A stretch of DNA of 64,000 bases from Kineothrix sp. IPX-CK (GCF_039134705.1 NZ_CP146256.1:2108001-2172000); one strand, 5' to 3'. Numbered from the stretch's first letter, positions 44,251 through 54,062 are shown. Translations and numbers: made by a program. Notes: generated from the sequence alone by a model not told the origin.

Positions 44251-44874
44251 GTGGCAAAGGGAAAAGATAGTTTTTATTTTCAGAATTTTTTGGAGAGTAT
44301 CCGCATTTCTAAAATGGCGGCCGACAAGCTGCAGGATATTATAAGAAATTATAATCACAGCGTTATCGAAAAGGATGTAGCTGCGATTCATGAAATTGAG
44401 CATATGGGCGATTCGAAGAAGCATGAGATGACGAGGGAGATCGTTAAGGCTTTTATAACTCCCATCGATCGTGACGATATCGTAAAGATAAGCAACTGCA
44501 TTGACGATGTAACGGATTCTATCGAAGATATCATTATTAATTTATATACGTGGAATATTATGGAACTGAGACCGGACGTGGTTCCCTTTGCAGAACTCAT
44601 TTCAAGCTGCTGTGATGCGGCGGAGGGCCTTTTGGGAGAGGTGCACGATTATAAGAAGTCACAAAAGATCATGGATCATATCATTGAGCTCAACCGTCTG
44701 GAGGAAAAAGGCGACGATCTTTATATCCAAAATATAAGAAAGCTTTCCATAGAGAATGCTGATCCCTATACAGTAATGGCTTGGAGGGAGATTTACCGCT
44801 CCTTCGAAACGGTATGTGATTGCTGCGAGGACTTGGCAGATGCGGTAGAAGCAGTTATTATCGCGAATACGTAA
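44251..44874 (+). CDS. DUF47 (PhoU-like) partner of PiT
   Basis: A 207-residue all-helical PhoU-related protein (DUF47/PitR type). Conserved metal-coordinating acidic patches appear in IEHMGDSKKHEMT and LNRLEEKGDDLYIQNIR. Such proteins are encoded beside PiT transporters and modulate them. The start is GTG 44251, with AGGAGG 6 nt upstream; the TTG at 44227 would overlap the PiT stop region. In one operon with PiT. Confidence 0.92.
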   Translation: MAKGKDSFYFQNFLESIRISKMAADKLQDIIRNYNHSVIEKDVAAIHEIEHMGDSKKHEMTREIVKAFITPIDRDDIVKISNCIDDVTDSIEDIIINLYTWNIMELRPDVVPFAELISSCCDAAEGLLGEVHDYKKSQKIMDHIIELNRLEEKGDDLYIQNIRKLSIENADPYTVMAWREIYRSFETVCDCCEDLADAVEAVIIANT

Positions 44875-44903
44875 GAAAATGCTTAAATAAGTTTAAGCTC
44901 TCA

Positions 44904-44966
44904 TTGACGATGTCATGCAAAACATGTTAAAATACTTGTATTGAAATTATAGGAAATATATTTCAA
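44904..44966 (+). promoter_or_regulatory. Promoter and possible operator of the nucleoside-uptake operon
   Basis: TTGACG (44904-44909), an 18-nt spacer, TAAAAT (44928-44933) with TG at 44925-44926 (extended -10). Just downstream, TTGAAAT (44941-44947) and ATTTCAA (44960-44966) form a 7-bp inverted repeat across the likely start site, a possible repressor site. Confidence 0.6.
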
Positions 44967-44988
44967 AAACAAGGAGGAAAGTTTTATT

Positions 44989-46155
44989 ATGAAGAAGAAA
45001 GTATTAGCTATGCTTCTTACGGGCGCGATGGTTCTCTCGTTAGCGGCATGCGGAAGTACACAGACAGCCCCTGCGGCTGAAACGGAGACTACCGAGACAG
45101 CTGAAACTGAGCCCGAAGCGGAAGTGACCGAAGAGACGACAGAAGCTGCAACCGAAGAATCGGCAGGCGGTTATGAACTCGCATTGGTAACAGACCTTGG
45201 AACGATCGATGACAAATCTTTCAATCAGGGTGCATGGGAAGGTCTTACCCAGTATGCAGAAGAAGCGGGCGTTACCTACAAGTACTATCAGCCTCAGGAA
45301 GCTACCACAGATTCCTATGTAGAGACTATTGGTCTTGCAGTTGAAGGCGGAGCGAAGCTTGTTGTATGTCCCGGATATTTATTTGAAACACCTGTTTACA
45401 TAGCACAGGAGCAATATCCTGATGTAACCTTCATTTTGTTGGACGGTGAACCTCACAGCGAGGATTACTCTGACTATGTTACAGGAAGCAACACCATGGC
45501 TATTTTATTCCAGGAAGACCAGCCGGGTTATCTTGCAGGTTATGCGGCTGTGAAGGATGGAATGACGAAGCTCGGTTTCATGGGCGGTATGGCTGTTCCG
45601 GCAGTAGTTCGTTTTGGTTATGGATTCGTTCAGGGTGCTGATGCGGCTGCTACTGAGATGGGTGTTAATGTAGATATTATGTATCATTATACGGGGGCGT
45701 TCGCGGCTACTCCGGAAGCACAGGCTATGGCAGCTTCCTGGTACCAGAACGGAACCGAAGTTATCTTTGGCTGCGGTGGTGCGGTAGGTAACTCCGTAAT
45801 GGCAGCGGCAGAGGAAGCTAATGCGAAAGTAATCGGCGTTGACGTAGATCAGTCCTATGAATCCGACACTGTAATCACTTCTGCAATGAAAAAGCTCTCT
45901 GTTTCCGTATATGACGGAATCAAGGCTTTCTATGACGGCAGCTTCCCGGGTGGTTCTACAACTATTTTCTCAGCAGAGAACGATGGTATCGGACTTCCTA
46001 TGGATACTTCCAAATTTACCAACTTCACACAGGCCGACTATGATGCAATTGTTGCGAGTCTTGTAGACGGTTCCATTACGATTAGTAATGATGTATCCGA
46101 TACGACGACAGCAGACCTTACTTTATCTTCGGCAAAGGTTACCTTTGTTGAATAA
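44989..46155 (+). CDS. BMP-family nucleoside-binding lipoprotein
   Basis: A 388-residue lipoprotein with signal MKKKVLAMLLTGAMVLSLAA and lipobox SLAAC (Cys21). A Thr/Glu-rich linker (residues 25-60) precedes the BMP (PnrA/Med-like) domain with LVTDLGTIDDKSFNQGAWEG, LVVCPGYLFETPV and a final VDVDQSYES segment. BMP proteins bind purine nucleosides for the NupOPQ-type importer encoded next. Strong AAGGAGGAA ribosome-binding site. A strong terminator separates it from the ATPase gene, a way to over-express the binding protein. Confidence 0.93.
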   Translation: MKKKVLAMLLTGAMVLSLAACGSTQTAPAAETETTETAETEPEAEVTEETTEAATEESAGGYELALVTDLGTIDDKSFNQGAWEGLTQYAEEAGVTYKYYQPQEATTDSYVETIGLAVEGGAKLVVCPGYLFETPVYIAQEQYPDVTFILLDGEPHSEDYSDYVTGSNTMAILFQEDQPGYLAGYAAVKDGMTKLGFMGGMAVPAVVRFGYGFVQGADAAATEMGVNVDIMYHYTGAFAATPEAQAMAASWYQNGTEVIFGCGGAVGNSVMAAAEEANAKVIGVDVDQSYESDTVITSAMKKLSVSVYDGIKAFYDGSFPGGSTTIFSAENDGIGLPMDTSKFTNFTQADYDAIVASLVDGSITISNDVSDTTTADLTLSSAKVTFVE

Positions 46156-46197
46156 ACTTAAGTGTTAGGATATTTAAAGGAAATTTGAGTTATAGCC

Positions 46198-46232
46198 AAA
46201 AAGGGTGCTTATTTGAATAAGCACCCTTTTTT
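46198..46232 (+). terminator. Strong terminator between binding protein and ATPase
   Basis: AAAAAGGGTGCTTATT (46198-46213) pairs with AATAAGCACCCTTTTT after a 2-nt loop, ending in T6. Any transcription of the nupOPQ genes requires read-through or a promoter downstream. Confidence 0.92.
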
Positions 46233-46316
46233 AACCAGAATACTGGTTCAGACCAGCCATATGAAAAGTCTGATTTTAGATAGAAATATTCAGAAGGAAT
46301 GGATGAGGGAAAACAT

Positions 46317-47864
46317 ATGGACTATGTAATTGAGATGATGGGGATCACAAAAGAATTTCCGGGGATTATTGCTAACGACAATATTACCCTGCAGTTGAAA
46401 AAGGGCGAGATTCATGCGCTGCTTGGAGAAAATGGCGCCGGAAAGTCTACTCTGATGAGCGTGCTTTTCGGTATGTACCAGCCGGAGAAGGGGATTATCA
46501 AGGTAAAGGGCCAGGAGGTTAAGATAAAGGGGCCTTTGGATGCCAATGCTCTGGGAATTGGTATGGTACACCAACACTTTAAACTGGTACATAATTTTAC
46601 TGTGCTTCAAAATATCGTGCTCGGCATAGAGACTGTGAAAAGCGGTATCCTTCGCATGGAAGATGCCCGCAGGAAAGTAGTGGAACTGAGTGAAAAATAT
46701 AATCTGTTCATTGAGCCTGATGCTCTTATCTCCGATATTACGGTAGGAATGCAGCAGAGAGTAGAGATACTGAAGATGCTTTACCGCAATAACGAAATTA
46801 TGATATTCGACGAGCCTACGGCGGTACTCACCCCTCAGGAAATCGATGAATTGATGATCATAATGAAAAATCTGACGAAGGAAGGTAAATCCATCCTTTT
46901 TATTACTCATAAATTAAATGAAATAAAAGCGGTAGCGGACCGTTGTACGGTACTGCGCCGGGGCAAATATATCGGCACTATCGAAGTGGCGGATACGGAC
47001 AAGGAGACGATGTCCGAGATGATGGTAGGGCGCAAGGTAAATCTGACCATCGATAAGCAGTCTGCGAAGCCAAAGGAGGTAGTGCTTTCCGTAGAGCATT
47101 TGTCTGTTAAGACCAAAAAGGAAGGTCACACGAAGGATTTGGTAAATGATGTGAGCTTTGAGGTTCGAAAAGGTGAAATCGTATGTATTGCTGGAATCGA
47201 CGGTAACGGTCAGTCAGAGTTAGTATATGCGATTGCCGGTATCGAGCGTATGAGCGAGGGCAAGATGATGATAAACGGTGAGGATGTGACAAACAAGAGC
47301 ATCCGCTATAAAAACACCCACGGCCTTTCTCATATCCCTGAGGATAGACATAAACACGGCTTGGTGCTCGATTATAATCTGGCTTACAACCTTATTTTAC
47401 AGCAATATTTTCAACCGGAATTTCAAACGGCCGGTTTTCTTAAGAACGAGAAAATATATGAATATGCAGATAAGCTGATCGAAGAGTACGATATCCGAAG
47501 CGGGGAAGGAACGGCAACTATCGTTAGAAGCATGTCGGGAGGCAATCAGCAGAAAGCCATTGTAGCCAGAGAAATCGGACGAGGTCCCGATTTGCTCTTG
47601 GCAGTCCAGCCCACAAGAGGTCTGGATGTGGGGGCAATCGAATACATCCACAAGCAGCTCATCAAGCAGAGAGATGAGGGAGCAGGTATTTTATTAGTCT
47701 CATTGGAACTTGATGAGGTTATGAACTTGAGTGATAGAATTCTCGTCATATTTGAAGGAAGCATCGTGGCGGAACTGGACCCGAAGGAAATTACGGTGCA
47801 GGAATTAGGACTTTACATGGCGGGTTCTAAAAGGCAGGTAAAAAAAGAGGAGGCAGGTTTGTAA
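46317..47864 (+). CDS. Nucleoside ABC transporter ATPase (NupO-like)
   Basis: A 515-residue double ATPase. The first half has Walker A GENGAGKST and Walker B IMIFDEPTAVLTP; the second half has a degenerate P-loop, IAGIDGNGQSEL, and signature MSGGNQQKAIVAREI, as in YufO/RbsA-like ATPases. It energises nucleoside uptake with the two permeases downstream. ATG 46317 is preferred since GAGGGA lies about 8 nt upstream; ATG 46299 is in frame but abuts its only ribosome-binding-like sequence. Confidence 0.92.
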   Translation: MDYVIEMMGITKEFPGIIANDNITLQLKKGEIHALLGENGAGKSTLMSVLFGMYQPEKGIIKVKGQEVKIKGPLDANALGIGMVHQHFKLVHNFTVLQNIVLGIETVKSGILRMEDARRKVVELSEKYNLFIEPDALISDITVGMQQRVEILKMLYRNNEIMIFDEPTAVLTPQEIDELMIIMKNLTKEGKSILFITHKLNEIKAVADRCTVLRRGKYIGTIEVADTDKETMSEMMVGRKVNLTIDKQSAKPKEVVLSVEHLSVKTKKEGHTKDLVNDVSFEVRKGEIVCIAGIDGNGQSELVYAIAGIERMSEGKMMINGEDVTNKSIRYKNTHGLSHIPEDRHKHGLVLDYNLAYNLILQQYFQPEFQTAGFLKNEKIYEYADKLIEEYDIRSGEGTATIVRSMSGGNQQKAIVAREIGRGPDLLLAVQPTRGLDVGAIEYIHKQLIKQRDEGAGILLVSLELDEVMNLSDRILVIFEGSIVAELDPKEITVQELGLYMAGSKRQVKKEEAGL

Positions 47865-48967
47865 TGAAAAAGAAGAGAAATATAAATCTGACCGGACCGG
47901 TATCTTCGGTATTTGCAATCGTCATCGGACTTCTGTTCGGGTTTGTCGTATTGCTGTTTTGCAACGCTTCTCAGGCGGTTCCGGGTTTTTTGACCATTCT
48001 GACGGGAGCTTTTACTCATGGGCTTAAGGGTGTGGGACAGGTGTTCTACTACGCAACACCGATCATTCTTACCGGTTTATCTGTGGGATTTGCATTTAAG
48101 ACCGGCCTTTTCAATATCGGAACACCGGGGCAGTTTATTGTAGGCGCATTCGGAGCGGTGTATGTAGGCATAGTGTTCACTTCTCTGGGCTCCGTACACT
48201 GGATCGTGGCGGTGTTGGTCAGTGCGGTGTGCGGTGCCGTATGGGGAGTTGTTCCCGGTTTGCTAAAGGCATTTTTCAATGTAAATGAAGTGATTTCTTC
48301 CATCATGATGAACTATATCGGCATGTATGCGGTGAACTGGAGTGTAAAGGCGGATAAGGTGTTATTCAACAGCATGCGGAACGAATCAAAGAATGTGGCG
48401 GTAAGCGCCCAGATACCTAAGATGGGAATGGATAAACTATTTCCCGGTTCCAGCGTAAATGGGGGTATCTTGATCGCTATCTTGGTGGTATTAATTATTT
48501 ATCTAGTTTTAAATAAAACTGCTTTCGGCTTTGAACTGCGTGCAGTAGGATTTAACAGGGAAGCGAGCCGTTATGCGGGTATCGATGAAAAGAAGAACAT
48601 TGTTTTCTCTATGATGATAGCAGGTATGATTTCAGGACTTGCGGGAGGTCTTCTTTATTTGGCCGGTACCGGCAAACATATTGAAATCGTGGATGTGCTG
48701 GCGTCAGAGGGCTTTACCGGAATTTCCGTAGCCCTGCTGGGACTCAGCCATCCTATCGGTGTTTTGTTCGCAGGAATCTTTATCGCTTATCTGACGGCGG
48801 GAGGCTTTTATTTACAGTTATATGAATTTTCCACCGAGATTATCGACATTATCGTAGCCGTTATTATTTATTTCAGTGCTTTTGCACTGATCGTGAAATC
48901 CTTCATGGCAAAGACTGCGCGCCGCAGGCAGGCGAAGAGTGAGAGGAAGGGAGGGAAGGGAGAATGA
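47864..48967 (+). CDS. Nucleoside ABC permease 1 (NupP-like)
   Basis: A 367-residue BPD-type 2 membrane permease with about nine helices. Conserved loop FELRAVGFNREASRYAGI matches the family. The start codon overlaps the ATPase stop by 1 nt (TAATG). Basic C-terminal tail. Forms the channel with the second permease. Confidence 0.92.
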   Translation: MKKKRNINLTGPVSSVFAIVIGLLFGFVVLLFCNASQAVPGFLTILTGAFTHGLKGVGQVFYYATPIILTGLSVGFAFKTGLFNIGTPGQFIVGAFGAVYVGIVFTSLGSVHWIVAVLVSAVCGAVWGVVPGLLKAFFNVNEVISSIMMNYIGMYAVNWSVKADKVLFNSMRNESKNVAVSAQIPKMGMDKLFPGSSVNGGILIAILVVLIIYLVLNKTAFGFELRAVGFNREASRYAGIDEKKNIVFSMMIAGMISGLAGGLLYLAGTGKHIEIVDVLASEGFTGISVALLGLSHPIGVLFAGIFIAYLTAGGFYLQLYEFSTEIIDIIVAVIIYFSAFALIVKSFMAKTARRRQAKSERKGGKGE

Positions 48968-49917
48968 GTGTAGTATATTTTATTTTCCAGCAGACGATGT
49001 TCTTTATGATCCCTCTCTTGATAGTGGCTCTGGGCGGTATGTTTTCCGAGCGAAGCGGCGTTGTCAACATCGCTTTGGAAGGGATTATGACCATGGGCGC
49101 ATTTACCGGAATTCTTTTTCTGAATCTGACGGGAGGCAGTATGAGCGGGCAGGGGCAGCTATTGATTGCCGTTGTCGTTTCCATGGTGACGGGAGGGATA
49201 TTCGCGTTATTCCATGCTTATGCTGCAATTAATATGAAGGCGGACCAGACTATCAGCGGTACAGCTCTTAACCTTTTTGCGCCGGCTTTCGCAATTTTCG
49301 TAGCCAGAGTTATTCAGGGGGTACAGCAGGTTCAGTTCACCAATACTTTCCGTGTTGCAAAGGTGCCCCTTCTCGGGGATATTCCGGTAATCGGTGATCT
49401 GCTTTTTAAGAACACATATATTACCACCTATTTGGGATTCGCGGTGCTCGGCATATCGGCGCTTGTTCTGTATAAGACGAGGTTCGGGCTCAGGCTGCGT
49501 GCTTGCGGAGAACATCCTCAGGCGGCGGATGCGGCCGGAATCAACGTGTACAGAATGCAGTATGCCGGCGTTGTCTTATCGGGAGCATTGGGAGGACTGG
49601 GGGGACTGGTATTCGTAGTACCTACTTCCACCAACTTCAACGCTACGGTGTCAGGTTATGGATTCTTAGCTTTGGCGGTACTCATTTTCGGACAGTGGAA
49701 ACCGGTGAAGATTCTGTGGGCCTCTTTGTTTTTTGGCCTGATGAAGGCGATAGCAGCAGCTTATTCCGGGATCCCCTTTTTGGAAGGACTGGGCATACCC
49801 AGTTATCTCTATAAGATGATACCTTATATTGCGACTCTCGTAGTGCTCATCTTTACTTCTAGAAATTCACAGGCTCCGAGAGCCTCCGGTATTCCTTACG
49901 ATAAGGGCGCGCGCTGA
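48964..49917 (+). CDS. Nucleoside ABC permease 2 (NupQ-like)
   Basis: A 317-residue permease of the same family as the preceding gene. It has LIVALGGMFSERSGVVNIALEG near the start and the loop FGLRLRACGEHPQAADAAGI. The start overlaps the upstream stop by 4 nt. Last gene of the nucleoside-uptake operon, followed by a terminator. Confidence 0.92.
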   Translation: MSVVYFIFQQTMFFMIPLLIVALGGMFSERSGVVNIALEGIMTMGAFTGILFLNLTGGSMSGQGQLLIAVVVSMVTGGIFALFHAYAAINMKADQTISGTALNLFAPAFAIFVARVIQGVQQVQFTNTFRVAKVPLLGDIPVIGDLLFKNTYITTYLGFAVLGISALVLYKTRFGLRLRACGEHPQAADAAGINVYRMQYAGVVLSGALGGLGGLVFVVPTSTNFNATVSGYGFLALAVLIFGQWKPVKILWASLFFGLMKAIAAAYSGIPFLEGLGIPSYLYKMIPYIATLVVLIFTSRNSQAPRASGIPYDKGAR

Positions 49918-49954
49918 TTGAACAAATTGAATATATTGATCTGTTATATTAATA

Positions 49955-49993
49955 TAAAAAAGACAGCTTTTCGAAAGAAGGGCTGTTTTTTTG
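49955..49993 (+). terminator. Terminator after the nucleoside permeases
   Basis: An imperfect stem around ACAGC (49963-49967) and GCTGT (49982-49986), loop rich in TTCGAAAG, with A-rich 5' and T7 3' flanks. Confidence 0.7.
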
Positions 49994-50044
49994 ATAACTT
50001 GTTTGGTAAAATAGTAACAGTAAGTATGGGCGGGGGCGATATAT

Positions 50045-51493
50045 ATGGAACAAAAGAGTGTGATGGAAATTCTCATGCAGGAAGCGCTGGAAATCATTAT
50101 AGTTTTCGGTTGTGATGGAAATATTTTGAAATATAACAAGGCCGCCGGTGAAGAACTGGGATATGGAGAGGAACTATGCGGTATCAATATCGCGGAAGTG
50201 CTGCGGAAGGAATTCGAAGGCGGGAGCGATGTTGTAACTGTGATGGAATACTTGAAGAACCGGAAGGAGACGGCAGTTTACAGGGACAACGGCACCTGCT
50301 TTAGCGTCAGGCTCCATATAGAATATGACAATGAAAACTGCAGATATTTCTTGTTCGCTTTGAATATGGAAGTCAATCGGGAGATGGCCAACGAAGTATC
50401 ACGTATCAAGGAAGTTGCTTCCCGGGCGATGGAGGTTAAGAACGATTTTGTCGCCAATATCACCCATGAGCTGCGGACTCCGGTAAACGGAATCAGGGGA
50501 CATGTGGAAAATTTAAAGGATACATATCTTACAACGCAGCAGAGACGAACTTTGGATATCATAGAGCATTGCTGCAACAACATGTCCTCGATCATCAACA
50601 ACATTTTAGACTTTTCAAAATTGCAGTCGGGCAAGTTCGAACTGGAAAATCGTAAGTTCGATTTGCGGGAGATGATGGAAGATATTGTGTCGGCAAATCT
50701 TGCGACGATAAATGAAAAGGGGCTTAAGCTGACTGTAAACGTGGATGAAAGCGTTCCGCAGATACTGATCGGTGACGAGCTTCGTCTGACACAAATATTG
50801 AACAATCTGCTGTCTAATGCGGTGAAGTTCACCGCTGCGGGCTTTGTCCGTATTGAGGTTGCTGTGACATTTAGGTTCAGCGATGAAATAGAGCTGTTTT
50901 TTATGGTATTGGATTCTGGAATCGGTATTTCAAAGGAGGAGCAGGATTGTCTGTTCCAGAGCTTCTCTCAGGTGGATACGTCTATAACGAGAAGATACGG
51001 AGGAACGGGGCTTGGGCTTACCATCAGCAAGGAATTGGTGGAGCTTATGAACGGCAAGATATATTTGCAGAGTGAGAAAGGGCGGGGCAGTAATTTCTCC
51101 TTCTCGGTACGCCTCCATACGGCGGAGATGACAGACTGCAGGGCGGAATATAAAAAAGAAATCAAGCAATTTCTCGGACAGCACAGTGAGGAGGCACAAT
51201 ATAAACAAATCGAAGAATGTTATTGCTTCGGCTCGAAGGAAAACAAAAATGAGCTGGCTGGACGAATGGAAAAATTAGTGCTCTGCATTGAGCTGGGGGC
51301 GTGGGAAAAAGCGGAATTCTGGGCGGGAGAACTGTCCAAGCTGCTTAAAAACGCAGATACGGATGTAAAAAGGGCCGCTCTTAAGCTGGAAATGGCAGTC
51401 AGAAAAGAAGATTACGATAAGAGTATGCTGCTCTATGAAGATCTGGAACGGCTGATTTTGGAGAGAACCGGAGAGATGCACTATGGATGTTGA
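50045..51493 (+). CDS. Cytoplasmic PAS histidine kinase with helical C-terminal extension
   Basis: A 482-residue soluble kinase, no membrane helix. An N-terminal PAS domain (residues about 8-115; IIIVFGCDGNILKYNKAAGE) is followed by HisKA with the phosphoacceptor His141 in NITHELRTPVNGI, and HATPase_c with NLLSNAVKFT, DSGIGI and GTGLGLTIS. About 105 residues follow the ATPase and are predicted helical (EKLVLCIELGAWEKAEFWAG), resembling an Hpt or docking helix bundle without a clear acceptor His. It overlaps the REC-HD-GYP gene by 11 nt, so that protein is its most likely phosphorylation partner. Confidence 0.88.
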   Translation: MEQKSVMEILMQEALEIIIVFGCDGNILKYNKAAGEELGYGEELCGINIAEVLRKEFEGGSDVVTVMEYLKNRKETAVYRDNGTCFSVRLHIEYDNENCRYFLFALNMEVNREMANEVSRIKEVASRAMEVKNDFVANITHELRTPVNGIRGHVENLKDTYLTTQQRRTLDIIEHCCNNMSSIINNILDFSKLQSGKFELENRKFDLREMMEDIVSANLATINEKGLKLTVNVDESVPQILIGDELRLTQILNNLLSNAVKFTAAGFVRIEVAVTFRFSDEIELFFMVLDSGIGISKEEQDCLFQSFSQVDTSITRRYGGTGLGLTISKELVELMNGKIYLQSEKGRGSNFSFSVRLHTAEMTDCRAEYKKEIKQFLGQHSEEAQYKQIEECYCFGSKENKNELAGRMEKLVLCIELGAWEKAEFWAGELSKLLKNADTDVKRAALKLEMAVRKEDYDKSMLLYEDLERLILERTGEMHYGC

Positions 51494-52562
51494 AATGAAG
51501 AATCAGAAAAATGCGCAGATACTCGTAGTCGACGATTTAAAGATGAACATCCTTTTTCTTGAAAAAATCATAAGGAAGATGGGTCATGAGCCGCTTTTGG
51601 CCGCCAACGGGAAGGAAGCGCTGCAAATTGTCAGATCATCCTCTCCCCAGGTTATCCTGATGGATATTGCCATGCCGGAGATGAGCGGCTATGAAGTATG
51701 TGAGATATTGAAGAAAAATAAGAAGACCAGAGATATTCCGGTTATATTCATTTCTGCGATGGATTCCAGTGAAAGCAAAATCAGAGGCTTTAAAGCGGGG
51801 GCGGTAGATTTTATCGTAAAGCCTTTTGAACCCTTAGAGGTTACCATGCGAATTGAGAATCACCTGAAGATGTACAAGCTTCAGGAGGAAATGAAAGCCT
51901 ATAATTATAAGCTCAATTGTCTGGTGAACGAGCAGATGAAGAGGATAGAAGCAGAGCAGAAGAATATTTTGTATGCTCTTGCCAAGGTTACGGAGGGAAG
52001 AGACAATTCCATAACCAATCATCTGGAAAACATCAGGTACAACAGCCGGATTTTAGCGCAGAGCCTTCAGTTTAGTCCCCTTTTCGAGAAGGAGATCACA
52101 GCAGGGTTCATCGAAAAGATAGGTGTTGCGGCGATGCTTCACGACATCGGAAAAGTACAAATCCCCGACGAGGTGCTCTTAAAACCCGGGCAGCTCAATC
52201 GCGAGGAACGTAAGGTCATTAAACAGCATGCGGAAATCGGCGCTCATATATTGGAGGAAATTCATGAGAATGCGGAGAAGAATGATTTTCTTCCGATGGC
52301 GATCAATATCGCAAAGTATCATCATGAAAAGTGGGATGGCACTGGTTATCCCGAAGGTCTTAAGGGAAAGGATATTCCCCTCTGCGCAAGAATTGTTTCG
52401 CTCATCGATATTTTTGACACGCTGACGGGTGAGCGGTGTTATAAAATAGCATATACGATAGAGGAAAGCCTTAAGATTATTGAAGAATGCAAGGGAATCT
52501 ATTTCGACCCCCACATTGTGGACATATTTATGAAGGTACATAAGCAGCTGCGTCATAATTAA
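51483..52562 (+). CDS. REC-HD-GYP response regulator, c-di-GMP phosphodiesterase
   Basis: A 359-residue protein: receiver domain (residues about 10-130; acceptor Asp in ILMDIAMPEMSG, Lys in FIVKPFEP), a short coiled linker, then an HD-GYP domain with MLHDIGKVQIP, a conserved KYHHEKWDGTGYPEG (the GYP motif is intact), and metal-binding His and Asp residues. HD-GYP proteins hydrolyse c-di-GMP. Phosphorylation by the overlapping kinase probably controls activity (inference). The PilZ protein at 5205-5951 is a possible downstream reader. Confidence 0.92.
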   Translation: MDVEMKNQKNAQILVVDDLKMNILFLEKIIRKMGHEPLLAANGKEALQIVRSSSPQVILMDIAMPEMSGYEVCEILKKNKKTRDIPVIFISAMDSSESKIRGFKAGAVDFIVKPFEPLEVTMRIENHLKMYKLQEEMKAYNYKLNCLVNEQMKRIEAEQKNILYALAKVTEGRDNSITNHLENIRYNSRILAQSLQFSPLFEKEITAGFIEKIGVAAMLHDIGKVQIPDEVLLKPGQLNREERKVIKQHAEIGAHILEEIHENAEKNDFLPMAINIAKYHHEKWDGTGYPEGLKGKDIPLCARIVSLIDIFDTLTGERCYKIAYTIEESLKIIEECKGIYFDPHIVDIFMKVHKQLRHN

Positions 52563-52604
52563 TCGGCGGCACCACATATTTTCAGGCAGAAGAAAGGACA
52601 GGAT

Positions 52605-53624
52605 ATGCGTCAGATAAAAGTATTGATTGTTGAGGATTCCGTTGTATTTCGGAATCTTTTGGTACAAGGACTGAATGAAGATCCAAATATAGATGTAGTT
52701 GGCGTGGCGGGAGATCCTTTTGAGGCCAAGGACCTCATCCCGCAGTGTAAACCGGATGTTATGACTCTTGATATCGAAATGCCCAAGATGAACGGGATTG
52801 AATTTCTTCGAAAGATGATGCCTCAGTATCCAATGCCGGTAATCATGCTAAGCGGCATGGACGATAAGGTATTCGATGCAATGGAAGCGGGAGCGGTGGA
52901 TTTCGCTCACAAACCGGTGAACATGTCGAGAACCACTGTCAATGAGTTCATAAGGCAGGAGCTGATTGCCAAAATAAAAATTGCCGCCTCCGTAGATGTG
53001 AGAAAACTGCATCGAGCGGAAGTGAGCAGGCCGGTCAGATGGGACAGGCTGAGCAATAGAAACTGTATCATAGCTATTGGAGCTTCTACCGGAGGGACTG
53101 AGGCTATTTATGATATTATAAAGCATTTTCATAAAGATATTCCGGGAGTGGTTATTGTTCAACATATGCCCGCGGGCTTTACTGAGATGTATGCAGCCAG
53201 AATGAATAATCAGTGCGTGGTGGAGGTAAAGGAGGCCAAGGATGGAGATGCGGTGAAAAGAGGACAAGTGCTTATCGCTCCGGGCGGCTATCAGATGCGC
53301 CTTGTGAAATCCGGCTCAGAATACTGTGTGGAATGTAAAAAAGAGCAAAAAGTCAGTGGACACTGTCCGTCGGTGGACGTGCTGTTCGATTCGGTAGCGA
53401 AGACGGCGGGAGCAGATTCCATCGGTATCATACTGACAGGCATGGGAGGTGACGGTTCCAAAGGCATGAAGTCAATGAAAAACAGCGGAGCTGTCACCAT
53501 AGGACAGGACGAGGCGACCAGCGTGGTATACGGGATGCCTAGAGTAGCCTATGATATTGGTGCGGTGAGATACCAGTTGCCTTTATGTGATATAGCCCAC
53601 AAGATTTATAGCCTGTTGGAGTAG
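52605..53624 (+). CDS. Full-length CheB (receiver + methylesterase)
   Basis: A 339-residue CheB with N-terminal REC (VLIVEDSVVFRNLL; acceptor Asp in MTLDIEMPKMNG; HKPVN with the conserved Lys) and C-terminal methylesterase with IGASTGGTEAIY, VQHMPAGFTEMY and GMGGDGSKG. All catalytic motifs are present. It is encoded away from chemoreceptors, CheR or CheW, between a REC-HD-GYP protein and a single-domain REC. It may supply the phospho-regulated methylesterase that the flagellar operon's truncated CheB lacks. Confidence 0.93.
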   Translation: MRQIKVLIVEDSVVFRNLLVQGLNEDPNIDVVGVAGDPFEAKDLIPQCKPDVMTLDIEMPKMNGIEFLRKMMPQYPMPVIMLSGMDDKVFDAMEAGAVDFAHKPVNMSRTTVNEFIRQELIAKIKIAASVDVRKLHRAEVSRPVRWDRLSNRNCIIAIGASTGGTEAIYDIIKHFHKDIPGVVIVQHMPAGFTEMYAARMNNQCVVEVKEAKDGDAVKRGQVLIAPGGYQMRLVKSGSEYCVECKKEQKVSGHCPSVDVLFDSVAKTAGADSIGIILTGMGGDGSKGMKSMKNSGAVTIGQDEATSVVYGMPRVAYDIGAVRYQLPLCDIAHKIYSLLE

Positions 53625-53640
53625 AAGAGGGGGGAAAATA

Positions 53641-54036
53641 ATGAAGATACTATTAGCGGAAGACGACTTTGCCAGCAGAAAGTTTATGTACAAATATTTG
53701 AGCCGTTACGGAGACTGTGACATCACAGTAAACGGGCTAGAGGCATTGGAGGCTTTTCAAATGGGTCTCGCCGAAGGAGACCCTTATCAGCTTATTTGTC
53801 TGGATGTTATGATGCCGGAAATGGACGGTTATCAGGCTCTTTGTAAAATTAGGGAAATTGAAAAAGAGAAAGGGATAAAAGGAGACAAAGCTGTTAAAAT
53901 CATTATGACCACAGCGTTAAATGAGGAAAAAAACGTAAAGAAGGCCTTTAACATGAACTGCACCGCTTATTCAGGAAAGCCTGTCGACACGGAGAAATTT
54001 GAGCTTCTTTTGAAGAAAATAGGCTTGATCACATAG
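53641..54036 (+). CDS. Single-domain receiver protein (CheY-like)
   Basis: A 131-residue stand-alone REC domain. Acidic pocket AEDDFASRKF, acceptor Asp in LICLDVMMPEMDGY, Thr in IIMTTALNEE, and the conserved Lys in AYSGKPVD. It lies between full-length CheB and the P5-less CheA, so it is the likely phosphate acceptor of that kinase. Whether it binds the flagellar switch like CheY cannot be told. Confidence 0.93.
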   Translation: MKILLAEDDFASRKFMYKYLSRYGDCDITVNGLEALEAFQMGLAEGDPYQLICLDVMMPEMDGYQALCKIREIEKEKGIKGDKAVKIIMTTALNEEKNVKKAFNMNCTAYSGKPVDTEKFELLLKKIGLIT

Positions 54037-54062
54037 AACATTCTTACTGGAGGAGGAAGACA

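Noticed and set aside
44881..44898. GCTTAAA/TTTAAGC hairpin after the DUF47 gene as a terminator
   Set aside because: Perfect 7-bp stem but AT-rich and without a following T run.
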